Positions 52,365 to 61,746 of a stretch of DNA of 64,000 nt are shown here, piece by piece. How positions within the stretch are numbered: position 1 is the first letter of the stretch; each line of letters opens with the position of its first letter. Source of the DNA: Agelaius tricolor (lineage: Eukaryota; Chordata; Aves; Passeriformes; Icteridae); the NCBI GenBank assembly GCA_023055355.1, contig JALJCS010000001.1, positions 53,263,381 through 53,327,380 of the forward strand, written 5' to 3'. Below the pieces are notes generated by a model. It was not told where the DNA came from and did no database searches. It saw only the letters and a list, made by a program, of their open reading frames with translations. The position numbers and the translations under genes are program-made.

Positions 52365-53350
52365 CATTTTCCCACATACCCTGCAACAACCCCCCCACAA
52401 TTTCTTCTGTTACTGCAATTAAAAAAAAAATCCCATCAGTCTGAAATCTCTTTCGTCGCTTCCCGTTTCCTTCAGCTTTCCCAGTACTTTTATCATATTG
52501 CTGAAGCAAAGTTATTTGTAGTTAATGACTCCTCAATGCTCTGCAGCTTCTCCTGGACAGGTATGTGATTTTATATGCAACAAGTTCTTCAGAGTAATGA
52601 CCGTTCATAAGCTGTGTATACAGAGATTCCCTAAACTTTCACAACCTATTAGCATGTGTTAAATTGTTATGCCGTTAAATAATAACACATGTATCATTTT
52701 TCAATTATTTTTTTGAAAACTAATATCTGGTAAGTTCATGTTAAAGGTTGTATTTCTTATGTTGTACTGTGTTTCTTCTGAGGGCCTGAATCCAGTCTTG
52801 CAAGCATGACACATCAATTCTTATAATACCAAGGCAGAGCATGTGCTAGTATTTCTTTTACAAAAGCAGGAAATTAAGCACAAAGAAATTAAGGTCAACA
52901 TTTTCAAAAGTGCCTCCTTAGATACTCCTTCTACTTAATTTGCTGGTCTTGTTCATGATGTTGTGGTCCCTCAAGACACTGATTTGCTTTTAAACTGTGC
53001 ATAGGATCACTTGTGTTTGTGTATGTGCTTCATGTGAGGCTGGAACTTGAATTGAGAAGTAGTTTGGATTGCATTCATCCTGCCTTAGATGGTAATTTCA
53101 GGGATGAATAAAAATAGTATTCCCTGTATTTCTTGAGGAAATAGACCCAAGACCAATGGAGACTGAGAAGAGGCATTGACGTGGCAAGCTGCCCCTTGTT
53201 GCTTGCTCAGTGACACGGCAGAAGAAACTTGCTTACCTAACTTGAGAAGGAAATGGGAAGACATCCATTCAAAATAAAAATCCTACAGGATATCCTCTTC
53301 CTCACACTACTCAATCAGAGGTGTATATTCATGACCAAGTGGGAGCTGTC

Positions 53351-53366
53351 TGCCTGCCTGCCTGCC
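53351..53366. repeat. (TGCC)4 microsatellite
   Basis: Four exact TGCC units lie in intron 2. Another short TGCC repeat occurs near 54,964. Confidence 0.8.
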
Positions 53367-54340
53367 TCTTACATGCAGGAAGCCCATTTCCTGGCCTGGG
53401 ACCATGGGAGAGAGCACCACGATCCTCATTTATTGCCAGCCCCCTTAACAGGGCTTCAGCATGGTAAATCCACATGCAGCTGAAGAAAGGGTTTCTTCTA
53501 AGACAGAATGTGGGCTATTGGAAGGAACTCTCACTACTTTCTCTGGGTTTTCAATTGGCTTTTTGAAATAGGTCCCTGCTGTGGCCTTGCCAGGACATGT
53601 TCCATGGAGAACTTTTTTTCTTAGGAGCAATTGGAAGATGTTTGTAAACAGCAAATACCACAAGCATCAAAAAAGGAGGGATGTTTAGATGTTAGATGTC
53701 AATATCTGTGCCAGTGTGGGAATGATGGTTGGAATTTTTCCCTTTAGCAACGTGTTTTCCACGCTCTATCTCAGAAAGCCTGTTCTTTGGGCACGGGCTG
53801 TATGCTTTTTGCCTAGAGGGCTTTCAGAATCAAGGAAAAACAAACACAAAATGCCATCATCTCAAGGGTTTCTCTCCTCTGCAAAGTTTTGCTGCAGAAG
53901 AAAAGACAGCAGTTTGTGTCTTGGCACAAAGTAGATGCCACTTCAAAGCTTCACTGCAAAAGTATATACAGAGAGGGATCAGAAGGCAATTTTAGCTCTT
54001 ACTAGGTCAGAGAAAAATTAATAATCAGAATGCTCTCAAGCGTCTCTTAGAAGAACAAAACTAAGTACTGGAGACTATCCAGAATCTCACAGCACTCTTT
54101 GAGTCAAAGAATGGGTTTTAAGACTGCCTGAGGTTTGCAGCTGCTGACCATCACTAAGCAATCTTTTTTGTGGGGATGAGGAAAGGGGGAGAGAGAGAAG
54201 CTACTTTTTGAGGTAAATTGTTCCCATTATTAGTGTTGTTATTATTTGTATTGGGCAAAACAGCAAATATTTGTGAAGGGAGTAAGATTTACTGGAGTAA
54301 ATGAGGGCTGCATACAATACAATAAATTTACATCCTTTCT

Positions 54341-54830
54341 TGTAGTAAACCCCATGCACCTGGGTAAGGCCCCATGGAAGATCGAACAATAGGAGCTGCT
54401 GAGACAGCAACATAAGTTCCTGTCTCCCTGACCCCCGCCCCAAAGCTTATCTCTGTAACCCTATAGGCTGTGTTACCTGACCCTTACTATTGGTCAAGTT
54501 TGGATCCCCCTTAACCCTATAAAAGGGGCCTACTTTAGCCCATTAGACAGAAGAGGAGCTGTCGCTGGGACCCTGCACAGACTCCCCCAATAAACATTGC
54601 TGTGTAATGCCAGGACCTCTCCTTCTCCTCTCTTGCATCTGCTGCAGCCTCAGCCAAGGACACCCTACCTTAGCAAGCAAGAGCTGAGATCCCAAGAGAG
54701 CTTGCAATCACTAAAGAGCTGATAATCACCAAGCTTGCTAAGGGGGTCACAGCCCGTGGCATCCGCTCGAGCTAGCCCAGCTTTTGGGCACCCTGCCTCC
54801 CTGAGGACTGGGCTCCCAGGCTATCCTGCA
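54341..54830 (+). mobile_element. Sense-oriented retroviral LTR in PHACTR2 intron 2 (approximate ends)
   Basis: This 0.5-kb block has a full LTR control layout on the plus strand. It starts TGTAGTAAAC. A reverse CCAAT box (ATTGG, 54489-54493) and a TATA box (TATAAAA, 54518-54524) follow, then a likely start near 54,548. An AATAAA signal at 54589-54594 is followed by a CT-rich and GC-rich U5-like stretch to about 54830 (ending CCTGCA). The region is GC-richer than the intron around it. No clear target-site duplication was found, so the right end is uncertain and could be nearer 54,751. No gag, pol or env remains are visible. The superfamily is not determined; the promoter layout fits an ERV1- or ERVL-like LTR. 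Its AATAAA lies in the same sense as PHACTR2. Confidence 0.75.
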
Positions 54831-55159
54831 CTGCTTGATAATAAGGCCAGAATAGAGGCTTTATTATACTTTCTGATGGTTACACCTGAAGTCAGGGCAA
54901 TTTCTGCTGCTGACTGATTTTTACCTGAGATTTTCTGATTCTTCTGGATCATGAGACTGGGGACTGCCTGCCTGCCTCATCTCAGCCTTCTTCAGTAGGC
55001 AAGGACTCAGAACCAGTTACCCTCATAGTCAGGACTGATCTCTGTAAAAAATCTCAATACACACATGTACACAGACAGAGAAATTGTTCTTTACATTTTA
55101 TCATTGCTTAAAGTTAGAAACAGTATGTTGGTGTTCATGTTGAATTTTTTTTTGACCCC

Positions 55160-55265
55160 TTTATATATACACATATATATCTACATATCATATATATGAC
55201 AGGCATGTTGAGATATATATATATATATATTCACATAGATAAACATACATTCTTATATACACATA
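55160..55265. repeat. TA-rich microsatellite region
   Basis: Alternating TATATA and CATATA segments include an uninterrupted (AT) run of about 19 bases at 55213-55231, flanked by ACATA units. It is simple sequence in intron 2 with likely length polymorphism. Confidence 0.85.
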
Positions 55266-57079
55266 TTGCAGAAAAATTTGTGCTGATAGCATCATCTGGT
55301 CACTCAGCCTAATTGCACAGAGTTTTAAGAATCTCAAACCAGTCAGCTGAGCTAACTACTTTTGACTACTGTTATGTTTCAGTAAGCTCTCCTAAAATGA
55401 TAGAGTTACAAAGTCAAGCATGCAGAAGTCAGGAAATGTTTGAATGATGGTTCTGGGTGACAGGATGGTACAAAATACTTTTGTATTTTGAATTACACAT
55501 TTACTATATAAATGTGAAATATATTGCATAATCTAAAATAAACCAAATATATAGCATATTCTTCAATGAACTGTATTATTATGATGAGTCCAGGCTAACT
55601 AAATAATGCCCAGTATAAGTTCCTAAGTTGACAGGCTACTCATTCCTCTTACACAAGGGGACATATTTTTGCCACTTTGATTCAAATTAAGATTCTGCCT
55701 TTTGCTTTGTATGAATTGAAATTATGGTACTAGTAGTGAACACTAGCTTGATTTTTTATGTTCTATCCATGGGGCCAATAATGTTTAAAATAAATTAGCT
55801 TTTCAAACTGAATTAATTGAGCTTAATCAGTTTAAATAAAACCACCAATCATGGCTAACATTTTAGAAGATGGAGGACTGGGACTTAAGCTTCTTATCTG
55901 TTCACAAATTTTCTAATATGTGAAATGGAGATAGTTATGTCTCAGGGTTGTTATGAAACCTGTGTAATTTATGAAATGCTTTGAGGTTTTTTAGTTGAAG
56001 TGTAAGAGGTTCATGCCTTTTAATGACAATTTTCATTTCCCATGATAATTAATTCAATACAGTTGTTAATTCAGTGTTGTAGAACTGAAAAAAATATATC
56101 ATCCTTAAAACTAGAGAGACATTGATGGGGCAAGGTCTAGATCCAATGTTCTTAACTTGATGGAAACACCATTGTTGTTTTCAGGTGGCATTGAATTGTC
56201 CCACAGATGTGTAAGAGATCATCTCATTTCACTGTCCCCAAGAAAAGAGATGTAAAAAGGAAGCAGAGAGAAAAAAGAGAGTGGGACTTAAATAATATTT
56301 GTAATGCTGAAATAATAATAAAACAATATTTAGAGTGCCAGCAACAAAACAAGTATAAAGTGCATGTGTACGATGCTCATCCTTCAGGGCTGTGTCAAAG
56401 GAGATTTCACCCTGCTTGTGAATGCACCTGCTCTCTAGAAAGACCAAGACACTCCATCCATGCCTGCCCACATGGTCCTCTGTCTCCATGACCACCCATC
56501 TCTCTTAAAACAGTCCTTGTGGGACTGCTCCCCTACATGAAAAACTCTTTGCAAGCCTAGGGTGTGTTCCTGTGCCAATGTGTGGGACAAGGCACATGCT
56601 TTTAAATATACAGGGGAGAAACTGGAAGAGCTTGTGAGTAATTTGTGTGTGGGACCCAAGGCAGCCTAACTTGATCAGAGTTCACATTCTCCCCAAGGAG
56701 GCTGGCTGTACTGAGAGTCTGCAGCCACACTCATGGGCTCCTTTATGCTGTCACATGTGAATGCTGCAGAGCTCTGACCTTTAATGGACAGATCCCTCAA
56801 AGTACCTGAGTATATAGACACAGACTTAATGCCAGCTTACATTCTTGAGCCAGTAATGCTTGCATTTGTGAGCTCTTGATCTCACAGGCATGAGTAGCTG
56901 GAACTGGACTGGTTAAAATGTTTACTCCCTCCAGCTCTTCTGCCAGGAGTGGGTGCTATTTTGATGGGGAAATGCATCCTGTGTTGAGGAGCTGCTGAAT
57001 CCCTGCACTTTGCAGTGTGAGAAATAAACCTGGTACTGTTAACTTCGGAGAGCACAGAATCTGAGGGACTACTGCAAGA

Positions 57080-57370
57080 GCATGTAATGATAGAACAAAG
57101 GGAAATGGCTTTAAACTGGAAGAGGGTGGGTTTAGATTAGATGTTAGGAAAAATTCTTTACTTTGAGGGTGGTAAGGCACTGAACACCCAGAGAACACAG
57201 AACATCCAGAGATGTTCTGGATGTCCCATTGCTGTAGGCATTCAAGACCAGGTTGGATGGGTCTTTAAGCAACCTGGGTTAGTGGAAGGTGTCCCTGGTC
57301 ATGGCAGAGGGGTTGGAATGAGATGGTTTAAGTTCCCTTCCAGCTGAAACCCAAATTCTGTCATTCTGTT
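57080..57370 (+). mobile_element. CR1 LINE 3' end, sense to PHACTR2
   Basis: About 290 bases follow the CR1 3' consensus order: 'GGGTTTAGATTAGATGTTAGG', 'AAATTCTTTA', 'GGTTGGATGGGTCTTTAAGCAACC', 'GGTGTCCCTGGTCATGGCAG', 'GGTTGGAATGAGATGG'. It ends with two copies of the CR1 octamer tail at 57355-57370 (ATTCTGTC ATTCTGTT). The copy is a diverged, 5'-truncated insertion in intron 2. Any open frame through it is incidental. A small 9-bp-arm hairpin (57202-57224) lies inside it. Confidence 0.92.
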
Positions 57371-57723
57371 CAACCTTCCCCTTCACTGATGGAGAAGGGG
57401 AGTGGGAAGCTGTTAGCAGTGGTGCCTTCAGGCACCTGAGGTCAGCCAGTCTGGTTGTGTCAGCAGCTGAGCACCTGCTGCTGGGAAAGGTGTTTTGCTG
57501 GGCATGAAGGGCAGCTTTCTCCAGAGTCAAACTGCCTTTCTCCCTGCCTTCCCAGGAGCCTGTCACTCCTCTGTATGGCTGAGCCACTCCAGCTGGGCTG
57601 GCACAAGTGAGATTAAACACTGCACAAGGTATTATCACTCTGCATACAGCAATTATTCTGACCCTAGAGGGTGTTTGAATTGGTTAATGAGACAAATAAC
57701 CCTATCCCATAGCATTAATAGGA

Positions 57724-57748
57724 TGAAGTCCAGCACAGCTGGACTTCA
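57724..57748. repeat. Short hairpin, 11-bp perfect arms, 3-nt loop
   Basis: TGAAGTCCAGC (57724-57734) pairs perfectly with GCTGGACTTCA (57738-57748). It is a compact near-palindrome in intron 2, close to what chance allows, and no function is assigned. Confidence 0.65.
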
Positions 57749-58706
57749 GCACATGCCCTCAGCTTGAGGTCCAAATGTCACATGGATTTTGATGTCTGTA
57801 TGAAAACAGAATCAAGATGGGAAAGTGTGAGACTAACTTTTCCTAACAGGGGAGACAAGACTTTACAAGTGATGCTCACATTTTGTGAACATTATGCACC
57901 ATGGTCCCGTGGATCATTACAATAATCTCCCAGATCACTGCATCAGTTTGGGGATGGGATACAATGTGGAACTACTCTATTCTAACATCTGTAAATGCTT
58001 TTCCCTATAAAACTGTTCAGCAATTTTCCCATGGGAAAGAAACATAATAATTAGAATGCTTTGTGCCACGGTCTTGGGGGTTTTGTGTATCAGGTTGTTT
58101 GGGGATTTTTTTGACATAAAAACGGGATGCTGTATTTTTTTTCCATGAAAGTCAACCAGCATCAATCGATGAGGATGTTACATCCTTTTAGAACACAACT
58201 TTCTGGCTTCTGTTAAAGGTTGTTTCTGTTTACATCTCTTTTTTCCCTTTAAACAGCTTGCATATCACAAGGGATACTCTGTGAGTTTCTTTCTCTGAGC
58301 AGGATTTGTGTCTCGCTACTCAAAACCTGTACAAAGCAGATGAAGATATCTCCAACTGAGCTACTCAGTCTAGTCAGTGGGAAAAATGTACTTTTACATG
58401 TTAAATGCCTATGCTAGGATGAGTTCAATTTCACCCTGAAAGTACCTTTTTCTATTGACCATAAAAGAAGCCTCAGGGAGACTTGCTGAGCTGAAGATAC
58501 TGGAGCATATGAGTCCCCACTTTCTGTGCCTGAAATTGCAAGGCAATATTTTCAGAGACTGTCCAAGAAAACCCAGACCACTTCTTCTGCAGAACCGGAG
58601 GAAACAAGAGTTCTCTTTCTATAAAATAAAATCAGTTCTCTACATTTTTTTCACAATCATCAGCAGTATGAGAATAAATCTATTCTTAACTGTGCTTTTT
58701 CTTTAG

Positions 58707-58787
58707 TGTTGGAAAGGAAGATTTCGACAAGACAAAGCAGAGAGGAGCTGATAAGAAGGGGAGTGCTGAAGGAAATGCCTGAGCAAG
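58707..58787 (+). CDS. PHACTR2: PHACTR2 exon 3 (N-terminal RPEL motif)
   Basis: The 81-base exon follows TTTCTTTAG and ends before donor GTGATA, a weaker donor than those of exons 1 and 2. It completes Val71 and encodes residues 72-97: LERKISTRQSREELIRRGVL and then KEMPEQ. This is the first RPEL-type actin-binding repeat of PHACTR proteins. The RPxxxEL core appears as RQSREEL (residues 79-85), with Gln in place of Pro, which I recall as normal for PHACTR2 and not a lesion. Residues 74-92 are strongly basic and helical in character. The exon is symmetric (phase 1-1, 27 codons), so skipping it would remove the whole motif without a frameshift. Confidence 0.96.
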
Positions 58788-61587
58788 GTGATAACACATT
58801 AACTAGAATTTAGCTACTAAGCACTAAACATGTATGATAAAGCCACTGTTGCATTGTTTCCATGTAGTATAAATAGGTATGAGGGGACCAACTGAGAAGT
58901 GTGAGAGGTAATTTGGGCCAGCTGACAACTGAAGTTAAGTCAAAGGATTTGTGTTCTGTAACTGCTTCTGCCATAGGTGCCCCAGCTAACCTCTGGTCAT
59001 ATCCTGAAGTATTTTAATGCTCCCTGTAAATAATGTGACTTCTGTGGCTCCTGCCTATTGTTTGCCAGAATTTTTTTCTCATTAGTGATAAATCTGTTTT
59101 TGAGTCAAGGTCTGCTGTCTAAAGCCACTAGAGTTTAAAATGAGAAATTTTTGCTGAAAAATTATGGGCTTTGGAACCCAGAAAAATGAATATAATGCAT
59201 TTCAGGTATCAAAAAGTACAAGTGCTGGGATCATATGGATCCTACTGCTATCACAGAGGCCACAATCACAAATGGTACCAGCATAAAACAGTGGGCAAGA
59301 AATCACTTGTTTCAAAATGCTCTGAGTTTTAGTATCTGGCATTAGCCAGAATTTACATTTTGAAAAGCATGAGTAAGCCAAGGTAGATACCTCTGTGCTA
59401 CATCCAGTTATGTTTCTAGTGGTATTCTCTCTAATATTCTTCATCTTTTATAAATATAGATCAGCTAAAAGTCAAGTGAGTAAAATAAATTTCTGTTGCT
59501 TAAATTAAACCATTTGTCATTTTGTCAAGGAGTCTAAGAACTCCACATTTTCCAAAAAATAATTTTCTCCAGGAAATTGTGTTTTTCTGTGTGGTCTGAA
59601 GAATGAGTAAAGTATCAGTGTGTATGGGTTGTATCATACCCATAGATACTTAGAAGTAAAGGGTCTGTTTGTTGATGTGTGACGTCCCTTGACCGTACAG
59701 AGTTTGGCTAATTATCAGACTATGACGTTCAGCACAGCTGGCTTCTGCATTTGTCTCTGCTACTGTCACTGTCTTAAAACAAGGCTTGTAAACTCTCCAT
59801 ACATCAGTTTGTCCATCTGTGGCTTTGTTGTGGGTTTTGCCATGTGCTTTACTGGGGACCTGTGTGACCTTGTTCTTTGAAGGTTGTAAATTGTAATTAC
59901 AGTGGGAACAGTTAATGAAATGTAGTAACTTCTCTGGTTGGTTACAGTCTGAACATAAATACTATAATTTGTGATAAAATTATGAATACTTTGGTCATCA
60001 GTGTCCTTGACCCTCTCTTCCATTCTTAAAGGAGTGGGACTTTGAGTTCCTTACAAGGATTGAGCAAAATGAGAAAAGGATATAAGTATGAACAATTTTC
60101 TCTTCTTCCTCTCATATCAATCTGCGTTATCTTCATCACATTGTGCTTCATGTTTGATGAAAATTGTAATTTTTAAGGACATTTTGAAAGAATATGGGGT
60201 TAGTTTGAAGGTGCTAAAAATAGAGAGGTAGGAAAGACAGTTGAGGAGTGTGAAGGTAGAAGGAATGGCTATGAGGATGAAAGCTAAAAAGGAAATTACA
60301 CGGAGACTTGAAAAGTGAGAGGTAAGAAATGTGAAGAAGTGACAGCGAAGAAGAATGAAGTGGAAAGTGGCAAGTGCCACTTGGAGGCAGGAGGTGTTTG
60401 CAGGAGCAAGACGTGAATATGAGGTGGCAGTGTCATATGTGGAGGTGGAAAGAGTGGATTTCAGAAGCCCTGGAAGAGAGAAGCTGAAGAAACTGAATGT
60501 TGCAGTTAAGGTAAGTGCAAGTGTCAGCTGTAGTAAATTAGACAAAGTTAGGAGGCAGAACTCATTTTTTTATAAATCAAGTTGATGTTACTGTGCAGAA
60601 GGTAATGAAACAATCACCTGAGTGGGGGCACCCAAGGTGGTAGGACAGAGACTGCATAATTGTGTTGAAACCAGGGATGTGCCAAACATCCAGGTCTGTC
60701 TGATAACACACAGCAAGGAAGAGAAGTGGAATTGCCACAGTTAGGGAGGAATCAATGGGAGGAATCAGAGGAGATGCCATGTAGATTTGCTTACTTTTTG
60801 GATTGACAGCAAGAGAATCCTGCAGAAAGAAATTACCAGAGAAGAAAAGCAGCAGCAATTTTAAAGTGCATGGAACAGAGAAAGCTGTAAGCCAGCAAGA
60901 ATAGCACTTTTCAGCAATATAGAGACAAATAGGGAAATAAGTTTTTTTCAGAGTCAGGAAAACTCTGAAGCTGAGCTAGTCTGGGTAAGTGAGTAAAGTA
61001 TCATCAAAGCTGAGAAAGAATTTGACTTGCAGAATTTAATTCTGATATGATGTGTGATACAGGAAGACTTCACCTTGGTTCTTAAGACTGGATGATGTCT
61101 TTGTGGCATATTTTTATGAAGTAAATGGGCACATACATTCTGAGAACTTCTGTCCAAATTCCTGGCTTATTTACATGCTGGGAGTGCACCACAGTAGTTC
61201 TGCAACTCTGCCCCGCTGTTGTCCATTTTTGGAACATGCTGGAACATGTTACAGCTTTGTTGTGGTCCATGCACACATTTCTTTGCTGTGTAAACCAAGC
61301 TGCAGGGATAAGAGAACAGGATGCTCATGAGCAGACATGAAGGAGGAAACCAGCATGGACTTCCATGCCTACAACTGCAGAGGTGTCTACCCAAAGACCA
61401 TGAAAGCCTGTAGAGTTTCTTTACAGAGTTACTTTCCAGAGCAGATCTACAGCCTGATGTTTCACATTTCAGTAAGTCTTTCTGCTTTTCTTCCACAGAA
61501 GCTTGAAAGCAGAGGGATGCTGTGTGTTGTAAGTAGGTGCTAAGTAAGTAGTTAAACTGGGCAATGACTCTTTAATTTTCATTTCAG
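58788..61587 (+). other. PHACTR2: PHACTR2 intron 3 (2,800 bp)
   Basis: Bounded by donor GTGATA (58788) and acceptor ATTTCAG (ending 61587), in phase 1. The segment 60,190-60,510 is unusually rich in A and G on the plus strand and ends in the perfect donor-like AAGGTAAGT near 60,510. No coding exon of the family was recognised in it. Open frames on both strands through this segment reflect its base bias. Confidence 0.85.
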
Positions 61588-61746
61588 ATGGTGATGTAAC
61601 AGTAAATTTTGAAACTTCAAATGGACACACCGTAGCCATTGGTGAAGAAACCATACAGGAAGAAAATGTGGTCAAAGCCAGTGGAAATAATGGCACTTTA
61701 TCAGAGAAAGCATCAGCATCAGAAGGAAAAAAAGAAGATCAGAAAG
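61588..61746 (+). CDS. PHACTR2: PHACTR2 exon 4 (acidic low-complexity region start)
   Basis: The 159-base exon follows TTTCAG and ends before donor GTAAAT. It completes Asp98 and encodes residues 99-150 plus one base of the next codon. It begins GDVTVNFETSNGH and continues through IGEE and QEENVVKA, which matches the order of PHACTR2 after its first RPEL motif. The rest is Glu, Ser and Lys rich (SEKASASEGKKEDQK) and probably disordered. It leads into the long variable linker that separates the N-terminal RPEL motif from the three C-terminal RPEL repeats. The exon is again phase 1-1. The following exons, including the Pro/Lys-rich linker, lie beyond the right edge. Confidence 0.95.

Larger units (their letters stand above)
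51218..58706 (+). other. PHACTR2: PHACTR2 intron 2 (7,489 bp)
   Basis: Bounded by donor GTATGT (51218) and acceptor TTTCTTTAG (ending 58706), in phase 1. It contains a poly(T) run, a TGCC repeat, a sense-oriented LTR, a TA-rich microsatellite and a CR1 3' end, each listed separately. No extra coding exon was recognised. Confidence 0.88.

Noticed and set aside
53351..53366. TGCC repeat considered as part of a CRISPR-like or satellite array
   Set aside because: Only four units with no spacers; an ordinary tetranucleotide microsatellite.
60117..60545. 142-codon minus-strand open frame with hydrophobic N-terminus
   Set aside because: It is the complement of the purine-rich block. The Leu, Ser, Phe and Thr richness is the direct result of pyrimidine-rich codons.
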